NCBI RefSeq assembly: GCF_001039355.2
Contig: NW_019773630.1
Location: forward strand, 8,517-71,656
DNA length: 63,140 bases
Source of the DNA: Lingula anatina
Lineage: Eukaryota > Brachiopoda > Lingulata > Lingulida > Lingulidae
Reading direction: 5' to 3'
A model generated the notes under the pieces. It saw nothing but the letters and a program-made list of their open reading frames with translations. It did no database searches and was not told where the DNA came from. The position numbers and the translations under genes are program-made. Of this stretch, positions 25,590-37,695 are shown one piece after another. The first letter of the stretch is position 1. The number at the start of each line of letters is the position of its first letter.

Positions 25590-27092
25590 CCTTGATTTCC
25601 AGTTGATGTCTCTCCTCAGCATCTTCCATCTCTCTGTCCTTATTCCTGAGTTCAGCCTTCTTCTCCTCCAGCTGTCGTTTGGTGATCTCCCAGAATGTGT
25701 TCACCTTGTCGCGTTCCAGCTGGAAATAGTTGCGTTCTTCCCTCTCTCTGTCCAATTCTTCCCTGAGACGCACAATATGCTCTTCCAGCTACGAGCAAAT
25801 GTAAAAAAAAATGTATTTATTTATTTATTTTATTTATTTACTGTTTCAATAGATTATATTTTTTTGTTCTTGCTCTTCGGCTATACTGTATTGTATTATA
25901 TTAAATTATATTATATTATATTATATTATATTATATTATATTATATTATATTATATTATATTGATAAAACATGTCCTAAATATATATGCAGTTCATAGAG
26001 GCTAAATGCACACATACAACTACATGTATGAGTTCATTTTACCTTACTGTTTAATTCACCATGCAATATTTAGTTGTTACACATATGACAGCTGAGCACT
26101 GATTTTGCTAAAACTTTTAGCAATTGAAAATACCAAATTATATTATTCTTATGGCTTGGGCATCACAAACAATCACTCAAATCCTAGCAACTAAGAAGAT
26201 CATTTAATTAATTAAAGCTTTTGAATTGGAGCAAATACGAGTCCACATCCTTGACCAGACAATGCTTAAAGTGATAATAACTCTTCGTTTCGGCCAAAAA
26301 ATGAATTTTCCTGGAGTAAACAACAATTTTCCCATGCTTACCAATGGTTAATGAATTCATTTTTACATTCAAAGTTAGTGCCTGGTTTTTTTCTAAAATG
26401 TTTGGTTTTTTGTTAAAATCTCTTAAGAGATTTTAACAGAGTATAGCCATCAATGGAGGTCACGTGGTCTAAAGACAAGCTCAGATATCAGAATAATAGC
26501 TATAACTGCCGATTTTGTGGTAAAACAGAATATATTTTATTTCCATGAGTTATTCACAATGTTTTTATTGTGAAATATAGATCTCATACGAAGAGTTATT
26601 ATCCCTTTAAACTATGCAAAATCAATATTAAAATACCTGCTCTTTGCTCATCTCTTCTGTAGAGATCCCATCGATAACTGTCGGAGTCTTGGCCTTCGCC
26701 GACTTCTTCTTCTTACCACTCTTCTTCTTTTTAGGCGGCTGAAAATATCCAACATTTTGTTTGATTGAATTCAGTCTTTAAGATATATACATTGGAATAA
26801 TTTGTATTTGAACCCACTAACAACATTCCTATGAAAGTCTTCCTCTGAGGTTTTCAAAAGTATTTATCTGAGACTATAAATGGGGTGGCTATCAGGCAAG
26901 TAATCCGAACTTGGTTTCCACAAAGTTTAAACTAAGATCTAAAATGGTATATTAGATCTTAGGTTTAAAGTAGACAAAAAATTCAGCGATTTATGTCAAA
27001 ACTCCTTTATTTTTAATTAAATCCATAAAACATATTCGTGCGATAACTACTTATGCACATTCAAAACCAAACCTCATAGTTGCACTTACCAT
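20783..27092 (-). CDS. DRC4: Dynein regulatory complex subunit 4 (GAS8 orthologue), complete
   Basis: Ten coding exons on the minus strand: 27090-27092 (ATG alone), 26637-26738, 25591-25788, 24849-25055, 24275-24535, 23554-23721, 22831-22917, 22265-22474, 21352-21417 and 20783-20932 (stop TAA). They give 483 residues; the vertebrate protein has about 478. The product starts with a Lys-rich tail ([13 protein letters not shown]), then a long coiled coil with near-identical family blocks: [53 protein letters not shown] and [12 protein letters not shown]. It ends [23 protein letters not shown]4 is a nexin-dynein regulatory complex subunit on axonemal microtubules, required for coordinated beating of motile cilia and flagella. 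Every intron falls in phase 0. The first codon is alone on its exon, which matches the M|xPKKK junction of the family. Confidence 0.97.
22023..22246. mobile_element. Harbinger-like MITE, copy 2 (DRC4 intron)
   Basis: 224 bp between TTA at 22020-22022 and TTA at 22247-22249. It is in reverse orientation relative to copy 1: gaccccatttccatagattt at the left, cagggaatacactc at the right. Its right end is about 17 bp from the donor of the DRC4 exon 22265-22474. Confidence 0.75.
26265..26610. mobile_element. TTAAAG-ended inverted-repeat element (DRC4 intron 2)
   Basis: The ends are ttaaagtgataataactctt at the left and aagagttattatccctttaa at the right, inverted repeats of about 20 bp. The interior has the palindrome taaaatctcttaagaga. 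A second, longer copy lies at 60236-60910, where much of the interior appears in reverse complement. No coding frame. Confidence 0.6.
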
Positions 27093-27350
27093 TTTCAATG
27101 ATTTCTCAACAAATCTTTCACACGACTAAAAATTGCATCCAAGCACTGATCAAGATGGCGATGTTTTGTTACCATGGCGCCAGTGCCCTTGTTTTCAAAG
27201 CGAGGCTCCTAGGGGATTCCCCTTGCCTAACGAACAACGCCATTTGTACTCGAAACTGTGGGTTTTCCCGTCGTCATACATTTTTATACAACTACACTTC
27301 AAAGTGAAAGAAGGAAGGGATTCCAAATGTGAGTATGAACTTCTTTAAAT
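27093..27350 (-). promoter_or_regulatory. DRC4 5' UTR/promoter with X-box-like motif
   Basis: The motif GTTACCATGGCGCC lies at 27168-27181, 76 bp before the DRC4 ATG. The RFX X-box consensus is GTNRCC, 0-3 bp, RGYAAC: the left half is perfect, the 2-bp spacer is normal, and the right half matches 4 of 6. X-boxes close to the start are typical of ciliary genes, which suits DRC4. The transcription start is not determined. Confidence 0.4.
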
Positions 27351-28583
27351 TTTTCTTAACATTATGAGTCAACAAAATCATCGTGTGTAGTATAACTACA
27401 AAACAATCCTCAGCTAAAATACCTTACTGCATGTGACTAGAAGTACATGTCATTACTTATTTCTCGATTTTTACTCCAGCTGTGGAGCAGTTTTTCCGTT
27501 ATCTGTTGTAAAGTTGGCTCTTTTCCAACAATAACTCTGTTTGATATTAATTTGTTCTTCAAATGTAAACATATATGTAACAATTTAAATTTCACGACGA
27601 AGTTGACTGTGCCATGCTAAATGCACCTTTCTCCATGGGCTAGGCGGATCTTTTATTTAGTGACCTATTTAATCAGACATTTTACTCAGCGAGCGTTCGT
27701 TACTGACGTAATTCATGTTTATAACCTCCTACGATTTCCTAAAATATAAGCTATGTATATGTACATGTATATGTAAGGTTCATATAACGTAAATATCTTT
27801 AATCCCTGCTACAATTACATGTACATGTACTGGTAGAAATACAGTTTTAATTATCAGGACTATCTTCAGGTACATGTACTGAAATATTTAGCATCTGACG
27901 CCAAGTGATTCATTTCAGGAAATTCCAATGCATCATTTTGCCAGTGTAATACCTGTACTAGTTACCTTTTAAGTCTATAAAATATTCAAGCAACATTTAT
28001 GTCGTTTACATGTTACATACTGTAGTAAGTACTGTATATTTGTAAATGAGTAAAAATACAGGTACATTGAACATGTATACCACTCCAATAGACTCCCCAG
28101 TTTCATTTGTCCAAAATTTCAAATAACAGCTGAAAGAAACCATTATCCATTATTTTTTCTCTTTCTTTTTGTTTTTAGTCTGTTTTTCTTATCAAAATAT
28201 TTATTTACACTTTACCGCCCCATTGACATTTACTGTGCTTATGTACATGTAGCAGGTTTATTTATTTTGTCATGTTGGAATTTCCCAACAGAACAAGCTG
28301 AATTGCATGGATAGTGGAAGTGGAAGGTCATGTTCATAACAAGAACCATTGGTCTTTGAGGCCCACATGGTGTGTATATCCGGCAATGGGAAATTTTGTT
28401 GAAGCTAACTATAAACATGATACTTACCACGTAAACTTTCAAATGACGCAGGCTTTCTCTTTTCTCTCAGATGGTCATGCGGAGCGTACAATATCAGCAA
28501 TAGGGCCTTGAGTATGGTGATGTTTTCTGCACAAGTATTTGTACCTTGGATTCTCTTTACTGTCAAAATAGAACTTCTCAAGT
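27351..28583. other. Intergenic DNA between divergent DRC4 and SPATA2-like genes
   Basis: AT-rich sequence with several acatgtac palindromic repeats (about 27755-27885). No coding frame is convincing. It must hold the start region of the plus-strand SPATA2-like gene, but no TATA box or clear 5' UTR exon can be assigned. Confidence 0.4.
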
Positions 28584-30086
28584 ATGTCTGCCAGAGAGGA
28601 CCTCCAGAAGTCACTGCAGGAGGAACTGGTGGACAGGTCACAAGAGGAAAAGCTGCAGAATTATCCACGAATGAAAGAGATGACACGTTATTTCCTCCAT
28701 AGAGCACAGCATGATTTTAAATTTATCCACCACTGCGTGAAGCTGTTACTGGAGGCATACATTCACACGCAAGGAGAAGAGGACTGCAAAAGCGGATCAC
28801 ATGCTTTTTTTGCTTTTCATGTGTTTTTCCTAAATTTGTATGATTTTCCATACAAAAAGGAACATAAAACAATTAAGGTACTTCATATACTTAAAGTGAA
28901 AGGTTTGATACTGGTTTGTGCATGCCAGTAGGCAGGGTTGGGGGGTTGATAATCACTGCAGTTTTGGTCAGAAAATGTCAACTCTGGCTAAAATGTGATC
29001 TAGGTTCAATCCTTTTTTTAAGTTGGGTCACCTGAAGGGATGGGCACACATGACATTTTTCGTAAGACCCACCTCCTTTGAAATTGCTGCCTAGAGGCCT
29101 GTTCCTGTATGTGTCACTACTAGTATTTACAATTACAGAAATGAAGAGAAAATTTGATAAGGAACGAATGTTGATATTGTATACCCCTTCATTTTTGACC
29201 CTCCTCACAAACGTTACACTTAATTGAAAATATTTATAGACTTAATAGATTACATGTTACATCCACCCCCAGGGGTAGATCTAGAAATAATTTCTGACAA
29301 GTTACTAGTATATTTGTTGATCCATCCCCCATTTTTGTCCATCTTCCAACAGAAAAAATTAGATGCCCCTAGTATATACTTGAAAATCTGACCATCTTCT
29401 GGAAGACCACGAAGACGGCCTCAATTATCCCATGACCCCACCCTGTCCCCCAACAATTCACAAACCATATTACTGCATGCACCATTACCTAGGAAATAGA
29501 TATCCAGAAGACAGGGAGACAGTTTCACAAACTTCCTTAGCAAATGTCCATAACAAAGTAAGATCCCAGCAGCAGTCTTTATTAGTGATAGTGACTGCCA
29601 TGGCTAACTGGATACATTCATTAGCACTCAGTGGACCAGATTTAAGTTTGGAAGAGATATCTTGTTTTTTATGACTTTGGTGTGCACATAAGCAGACATA
29701 AATACCCTGTGTGTTGCAGTTGCCCATTTCACAAAATAGCCTTAGCCTCCAATAACTGGTCAATATTTGTAGTCTAAGACTAAACATTTAGACCCCACTC
29801 CCAGAGATTAGATCGATCCAAACTAGATCGACCTAACTCCCTGGGGGTTCACGCTAAATAGCTGTCAGTCAAGCGGGCATGAAAGTTAATTACCCCCTTA
29901 CAACTTGTAGTAGGCGAGACGGACATTTAAGCCGGATTATCTTACAGTAATCTAGTTAGTCTCCCCACGGGGATAGATTGATCTAAAACTATGGGAATAT
30001 GCCCTTAGTCTACTACAATTGAAGATAAGCCCAGTGTAGGTTGCTAAAATAAAGTAAGTATTGGTGGTCTCAAACATTAGCCCTGT

Positions 30087-30124
<38 letters not shown>

Positions 30125-32704
30125 AAACAGATGTAATATATATATTTAATTTTAGTTGGGCTATTACTGATTTATCATAGGTTTAAGTAGGCTGGAAATA
30201 TGGTCTAAAAATATAAGCCAATTCTCAGGCTATTATTGGGAATCAGGATCAAGGTCTAGTTAATTTTGGTACTAAATACAGAATAGTCACATATTTTCAA
30301 AGATGCAGCCCTGTAGGGGAGGGGGGGGGACTGGCTAACAAACTTCCCCCTGTGCCAGACTATTTCCACTCAGAATTGAAATTTACTCCAGGTTCTATGC
30401 CATCCTAAAAGTTGGGTGAACTCAGGGGGTAAAAAGTTCCCTTTTTTCTGAAAAAGTTTCTTCTTTTGAAATTGTTAGCTACTGGCATCAGGCCCGTAGC
30501 CAGCAATTTCAAAAGGGGGGTTCTTTTCTGATAAAGTGGACCTTTTACCATGAAACCTTCATGGGCCTAGATAAAATTTTACCCAGAGGGGACCTTTTCC
30601 CAGCAAAAGGGGGGGTTCTTTTGAACCCCCCCAACCCCCCCTGGCTATGGGCCTGGGCATGAATATGAGGAATGAGGATAGAAAAGAAACACAAAAACAT
30701 TATTTAGAGTGTTGTTATTTAAGTATTCCCTTTTTTATTACAATTTCACTAAATATGATATAGTTGAATTTGTATAATGCTGTTTCTTGTCCCATGAACT
30801 TGTGTCTCTGCAAATTCTGCATTTTCTTCCTTTGAAGTGCACATTTGGAATTTTTTTCCATTGTGTGTTTATATGGTACAATATCATTTGTTGTAACTTG
30901 TAAACAAATTAGCTTTAATAATTTACATCTCAGTAATTTTTAATTTCATATCTCAGATACATTATGCAACTGGTAAAAAAATTGAATTTCAGTTTTTTGT
31001 TTGTTTTGTCATCTTCATTTTGAATATAATTTATGGGACTTAAAATTTTATCCAATACCATAAATGACATTTTAATGAAAAGTTTTTTTTTTTATTTTTC
31101 AGAGATACAATGGTTTTTTTCAAGCGAAAATTATGAACGAGCTCAAGGAAGCCGAGAGACTACTTGAACTCCTAGGCTACAAGTCAACCAACACTTATTG
31201 CTGGGTGCTTCAAGGCAAACTGAACAGAAAAATTTTAGCGGAGCTTGCTTGTGACTGTTATATTGCACATGTTGAGTGTTTGATAATTCAGAATATTTAT
31301 GAAAACGTACGCGGAATGAATTATTCTGTAATACATGTATGGCAATGTCGGACTGAATTTGAAGGTAGCGAGGAAGAATGTATTGAATGGATTAGGTTAA
31401 ATGTTAACAGACCAAAAAACAAAACGATTGCTCATGTTGCATCTGGGCATTCGAAACCTGCTGTAGCCACTGAGAGTGTTGGTGACAACTTGATGAATAC
31501 CAGGTTTGTAGTCGGACTGACGCAGTCACAGTCACAGAAAAAGCATATGGTGGATTCAGCATATATGAGCAAAAGTCATAGGTCATTTCCCGGCGGTATC
31601 AGCACCGTCCCTTTAGATACAGAAATTCCAGACGACGCCATCTATGCCACAGATGGAGGGCGTCATGATAGTGGGAATGAAAGTGAGCACGATATGTACT
31701 CAGAGGCCACCCAGGATGAATTCATTCAACAAAGCCTACAGCTTTTGAAAGAAGACAGACCATCTAGCACCGGTGCTTTAGCAGAATTTTCGTCTCCTGC
31801 CGAGGGCGGGGAGTGGGACTTTGTGTACAACAAGCTGAGGGACACAGAGGGAGATCAGTACTTTGAAGGAGAGAGAGGGGACATCCTGAAAAAGATTAAT
31901 GTTGGGGTTCAACAGCAGCAAAAATCTACCAGACCAGAGCTCAACGATAAAGACAGACTTCATCTTGGGGCGACGAGGTACAGCGAAGCAGCCAGAAGAC
32001 CAACAGCTTTACCAAGGTCTAGAGCCCTTGTTACCTGTGGCGAGCAGGCACACCGTTCCTTCGCTAACACATTTAGCAAACCACCAAACACAGTGTCTGT
32101 CGACGGACCAGCCAGCCCTACTTCGCCTTCTGGGGTGAAACATTTACCTGGTACAGCAGAGGTTGCTTATCCCCCATCATACTATAAAGAACCTGCTTGT
32201 AGGGACGGACACCTGGATGCACGGGAAAAGCCAGATGGCATCTCTGTGCAGAACCTTCACCAAGATGACATAGGCGGGAAGTTTGGTTTTTCTGGTTCCT
32301 CCCAGCCGCAGTATTTTAAACAAGCTGACACGATATCCGCTACGGATAGAGTCGCACCATTGCGTGTATCCTTGCCTTACCAGGTAGGTCCATCCAATCA
32401 AGTTTCACCATCAAGAGTCCAAGTCGTGAAACCGCTTGCTCCCCGAGAACCCAAATCGCTTAACAGTCCCTTGGTGAATAAGGGAAACGTGGACGTGCAG
32501 ATGTGGAAATGTGAAGCGTGTACCTACGTCAATCTGTCGGATTCTCCCATTTGCGAAATGTGTGACAGAAGCCGAACGCCTAAGGTGAAAACCATGACGA
32601 TAGGAGGACCAGATTGCCCCCAGTGCACTCTGGTCAACGAACCGGGATCGCTTAGTTGTGCTGCTTGTGGTTACGGACTTGCTGGAGCGCCGACGTACAT
32701 TTAG
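28584..32704 (+). CDS. SPATA2: SPATA2/Tamo-like PUB-domain adaptor with two NZF fingers
   Basis: Two coding exons, 28584-28877 (ATTAAG|GTACTT) and 31103-32704 (tatttttcag|AGATAC), joined in phase 0: 631 residues, stop 32702-32704. Residues 1-170 fit the PUB-like domain of SPATA2: LYDFPYKKEHKTIK parallels the vertebrate PWKKEFRSIK, RYNGFFQAKI follows across the splice, then LLELLGY and IAHVECLIIQN. The middle is Ser/Pro-rich and disordered, with HDMYSEATQDEF resembling a PUB-interacting motif. The C terminus has two RanBP2/NZF fingers: WKCEACTYVN...CEMC and CPQCTLVN...CAAC. Vertebrate SPATA2 bridges the deubiquitinase CYLD to HOIP of the linear-ubiquitin ligase in TNF signalling; Drosophila Tamo is the insect relative. 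The long frame alone has an internal ATG at 31133, but the exon 1 match shows the real start is upstream. Confidence 0.9.
29791..30004. mobile_element. Harbinger-like MITE, copy 3
   Basis: 214 bp bounded by TTA on both sides (29788-29790 and 30005-30007). It begins gaccccactcccagagatta and ends tatgggaatatgccc, and its interior shares ctccctgggggttcacgct with copies 1 and 2. Long imperfect inverted arms meet near the centre. No coding capacity. Confidence 0.75.
30489..30655. mobile_element. Short hAT-like MITE with CAGGCCCGTAGCCAG ends
   Basis: 167 bp. The left end is caggcccgtagccag and the right end is ctggctatgggcctg, near-perfect inverted repeats beginning CAGG. ggcat flanks both sides (30484-30488 and 30656-30660). 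Non-coding. Confidence 0.6.
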
Positions 32705-33295
32705 ATGTCTTCATCACTCAACACTTATTCCTAGCAAGGATACCAGATGGCATATAGAACTACCGGGATGATTAGATTATGATATTTTATTTGGATCGAC
32801 GCGTTTAAACATGCTTATCTCCATTTTCTACACTTACTGGTATGTTATCTTTGAGAACTGTTCAAAGTGACGGGTTATATTTCACGACTTTATCATAAGC
32901 TATTTATCCGGCGTAATCATGGTATACATGTAAAAGCTTTATGTATGGTTTCTTATGGCAACCATTCCAAAATCACCGCCTCCCTCACCGCCTCACAAAT
33001 GGATTGTTCGTTTGCTAGTAATAGTGTTTAAAACAATATTATAATTAGAAAATATTCGTGATGAAAGAACATCTTTACAAAATATTACGTATAAGGATTA
33101 TTAATGAACACAGCAATACGTGCTCAACTACGGAACCCATATGCTGTGAAGAATGCCGACCGTCTGTGCTAGACCAAAACAGTCTGGGAATGAATAATGG
33201 ACATCGTTAACGATCCAAGGCAATGAACTGTACATGTATGGTCATTTTCGTATTCGGACCGAAACAAACTCAATAAATTAAGTTAGGTTTCTAAT
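32705..33295 (+). other. SPATA2-like 3' UTR
   Basis: The first clear AATAAA after the stop is at 33272-33277, giving a 3' UTR of roughly 590 bases. No coding frame is seen in it. Confidence 0.5.
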
Positions 33296-35568
33296 TTTGT
33301 TTTAATAGTTGATGATTTAATGACACAGTTAAATTTGAATAGCGTGTTGTCGCTTTGTCAATTTTATTTGTTAAATGGAGAAAATAGCTTTTTTAAAAGA
33401 AAGGAGGATGAAATTGGGAATAATCACTGTTGTGCATTAATACTAGTAACTTGCTTTCTACAATATACTTTGATTACTTACTTTTATATTAGTTGCAATC
33501 AGAATTAGAAGCTTGGGAAATTTAGTAAATTTCATTAACAGTTACAACGTATATCATATTACGTTTTTACTACCAAAGGCAATATACACCACGAGGAAAA
33601 TAAGATGAATACCCGGTAAATGCTTTTCATTATAACCGTGACACGAACGAAACTACCGCCTTGCCTTTATAATGATGTCACGCGGTAGAATGAATGAAAA
33701 ATAGTGTGTTATAGTTCTCTTACGGCTTTATTTCTTGAAGATTCAGAAAACACTTGTACACAGGCGTTGGCGTAGAGGCGCTGACGTTGGCTTAACACGT
33801 GTCTCAAACGTCTCGTGTCTTTTTAAGTGTTTCGCTCTCCACAGCGGTTTTATAGCTGTATTTATACTGTGGGATACATAAATCTAATAATACAGTCAAA
33901 AATGTCATAAATCAGTCATAAATTTAATAATACAGTCAAATCTATCGGTATTAAAGTATGCATATGTGCCGACCAACAAGTAAACAGCTATTTCATCAAA
34001 TACTGGATATTAAACATTGGCTCTTATTAGAAAAGCTAAGTACATGGCTAAGTGATAACTATATAAACCAGAAACCTGTGTAATAAGTAATGAAGGCTTA
34101 AAGATAATAAATATATGAGCTGACCAATAAGCTAAGAGACTGATGTGTCACTGGGAGACAGCTAAAGTGAATATATACACTGAAGATAACTGTTGTTACA
34201 CTTGGTATGTAATCCTGAATGAGTAATTTATAATAAAGGCTACTTTAAGTAATACGGAACGGAGGAGTAACTAGCAAGCCTTTACAGGTACTCTTTAGAG
34301 TTGACTAAGTACTTTAGCACTAAGAGTGACTAGTAAACTGACAACTACATGTATATTCTTACTTATAACACTGCGCGATAGCGATACCCTTTAAAACATT
34401 GTACTTGGTTTACATTAACACTTTATCTTAACACTTTATCTAAGTCACGTGATCGATCCTGTAATGTGGGAAAATACTAAACACGGTAGTCTAAACTGGT
34501 TTTAGCCTTGCAACCAAACACCGACAACGGTAGAAAAACATTGCTCCAACTATAAGGAAATTAAAAAGACTCCAATGCCAAATGACACTTCATTGTACGT
34601 AAAGAACCAACAAATTGCATTCAGTTTAGATTACTTGTTCAAGAGCAAATAACCACATATATTTTGGTGTCCTGCCCCGCCCCCAAATACTCCTCCATCA
34701 GTAAACATAGGACGCAGTCGTGGTACAGTTTTTGGTGACAATACCGGTATTTGGACTTGGACGCCGTGCTACTCTGCACGAGCAAAAATACGGGTACATG
34801 TGTATCATCACGGTGTTTCAACTGGGTGCATTGAAAGTGGGTATAGAGGAATCGTGCAAACTAGCTAACATTACTGTAAAGTTAAAAATATCATAAGCGG
34901 GAGTTTTGTGACAAAGCAAATTTTACTTGAAAAAAGGGAAATGTTCGTCCGTTCACAATCATTGCTCGTGCTTAACCTGTCCCTGTTAGTTTTGATATTT
35001 TGTACTATTTTATTTTGGTTCGATCTGTACAGTCGTATAAAGGACCTTCAATGGTCAGAATTGGAAATTAACCCCTTTGTCTCTTATTCACGTGGGAAAA
35101 TGCCACTTAAAGTCAAGTTGTGCGCCTTCTAAATACACATCCTTGTTGATATCGATTTAAAGGCACTGCCGCACCTTGCGTATAGCACTACGTATGAGAA
35201 AAATTACCCATACTCAGACAAATACAGGGGTTCGTAAGCGTTATGTCAGTCGTATGCGGGGGCAATACGTTCGCACACATGTTTTGAGCATGTTCATAAA
35301 CTATTCCACACGCTGCTTGTATCTTCATTTTAATCCACTCGAATCAAAGTTGTGCGTGTTATCAATATCACAACTGATACTCAAACTTACGTCTTTACAT
35401 CAGGTGTGAAAGAGCCTTAAGCAGTTTGGAGTAATATAACATCCGGGACCGGTGACTATAGTGACGTTTGCTATGGAAAACTAGGTACTTCCCGTCTACC
35501 AAGTAAAGTGGGCGATTGTATTGTTGTGAGAGCTTTCATTTGTGTGACATATTTGAGGCCAAATTGTT

Positions 35569-35620
<52 letters not shown>

Positions 35621-37695
35621 ACTGTGAATCTACACGTACACTTGCTAGAAATGAAGGAATATTTTGGAAATTAGAGATACAATTATTATTTCAAATAAAG
35701 CTCCCTGTCATTATGCACTTAATAACATAATATTCCAGTACAATAATACCAATCATACTATAGACTTTTTAAAATTCATCAGACAGTTTTTCATAAGACA
35801 GCATTAAGTAATGTGATAAATCATTAATAAAAATTCCATGTGTGTCCTGGTGTCAGTTGCTAAGATCTGGACGCGGGTGAAGGGAAAGCAGAAGAAAGGG
35901 TTGGGAGAGAGGATATAGTTAAGGTTGAAGTGTTCAACGTGGACGGAAAAGATCGTGATGCGTTAATTTGAGGACGTAAAGGATTAAACAAATATATATG
36001 ACGGAGGCCTGAGCTGCGCTCCTTGGTTGCGTGCTTTGAAAATCAAGTCCATGCTTTGTTGTTGAAATGTCGCCCACTGTTGCTCAGACAGGGTATCATC
36101 TTCAGTAGCCAAGCACTGACAGAATGCTTTTCTCTACTTCTGTGGTGTGACCTAGACTTTCTAGAGCACGACGGAAGCCAAAGCGTTTGACACATCGGCG
36201 CTTTTAGTTTTGAGTAGTCTTTACCATTTGAAATGTCTACTGTGGACTTGCACCGGGTACTGGTTGACCACATTAACAGCATTGATGAGCAGAGGCCCAA
36301 CAGGGGGGTGAGGCATAAAAAACTAATATATGTAATTGGGTAAAGCAATATCTACGACGTGACTTTTGAAAAATTAAAACTTTCCTTGTCGATTATCCCA
36401 CAGAGTTGGTAATACTTTTTATGAAAGGGCAATATATGATATGCATGGGGTCCCATGTATATGGGACGAATGTCACCTGTACTAGGAATGGGGAACTGAC
36501 TTTGGTTCCTAGCGGACATCCATTCCTTTCACACCAGCATGTTGCCATGGATGTCATACTACCTTTCAGCCAAATTATTATCTTATTTAGCTACTAGTGA
36601 ATTGAAAACCGATTACTTTCTCACATACATTCACCAAGCAGCAAAATTTAGGGTTAATACTTGGTCACCTTACCATGGCCAGTATGTGATGAAATGCGTA
36701 GTATGGCGAATAAAATACCCCAACAGAGAGTCTTTTACTCATGATTTTATTGCACAAATATTGAGATAAGTATACTTTATATAAAAGAAATGGGAGATAA
36801 AGCTCTTTTCCCAAATGTAAGCCTTTAATTATAACGTATATTGCACCCACTCTCACGCATAGCAGAAGGTATGCGTATCGTATGTCAAATTGATAAAATG
36901 CACACTTGAGTGTATGAAATCACCCTTTTTCCCAAAGTATTGGATTGATATCTGGAACATTCGTCATTTTATTAATTAACTGCACAAATTATATGTAGCC
37001 AATATTCTAATGAAATCAATTCCGAATCAGTGATTCCGAATGACAACGATGTGTGGATAGGGTGACGTCGAGTCCTGGTTGCCAAGGGAGCGTGATGAAA
37101 CCGTACACAAACAACATGCGGTGTACATTTCACTTTTAACATTTCAGTTAATTTCATAAAAAAAGAAAAAAAAAACTTGATTGCAATATGTAAATTCTGC
37201 AAAATCCTGCCAATAATCCCTAAAGCTAGGGTACATTTGCCACACGACATGTACGGTGTATGTATACTGACAGTATGTTCCTTTTTCTGCGCTGTTCGTC
37301 CGGAGACAGGCTGTGATAACGAGGGATGGAACGAAATTGTTCGGATTCACGGCTTCTTCGTCTCTACCTATTTTTTTTTCAAACTGAAACTTTTGAGAAA
37401 ATTTGTTACGTCATACGCATGTAAGCCCGTAATCCGTACGTAGTAATATTATAGATGACATGCTAAAGTTTCTTTGCGGGTATTGTTCGGTAAAATTAAT
37501 TGTGGTGATCGTGAACCTGTTGTACATGTGGTTGTTTAAATTAGTGAACATTCTCTAACATATTTTTCATGTATGCAGGCTGTGTAGCATTCCAGTATAT
37601 TACACTCAATCCGTCTCTTTCTAATTTAGCCTAGTATCAAATGTACATTTTGTAACAACCTTTGAGATTCAATCAATTAAGTCTTTAGACAACGT
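33296..37695. other. Intergenic DNA without a supported gene
   Basis: 4.4 kb of AT-rich sequence with a TTTA microsatellite at about 35570-35615. A minus-strand stretch at 36010-36340 gives short protein-like segments in shifting frames (for example LATEDDTLSEQQWATF), broken by stops, so at most it is an unidentified gene relic. I see no exon, RNA gene or complete element here. Confidence 0.45.

Larger units (their letters stand above)
28878..31102 (+). other. SPATA2-like intron with MITEs
   Basis: The 2.2-kb intron contains a Harbinger-like MITE (29791-30004), a poly-T tract (about 30090-30120) and a short element with CAGGCCCGTAGCCAG ends (30489-30655). Small frames within it show no family similarity. 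Confidence 0.7.

Noticed and set aside
31133-32704. Treating the 523-codon frame as a complete single-exon gene
   Set aside because: Its ATG is internal to the PUB domain. The conserved first half of the domain is in the exon 28584-28877, and the splice joins in phase 0.
36010-36348. Minus-strand protein-like stretch (LATEDDTLSEQQWATF region)
   Set aside because: Several stops and frame changes and no recognisable family; could be a gene relic but cannot be supported.
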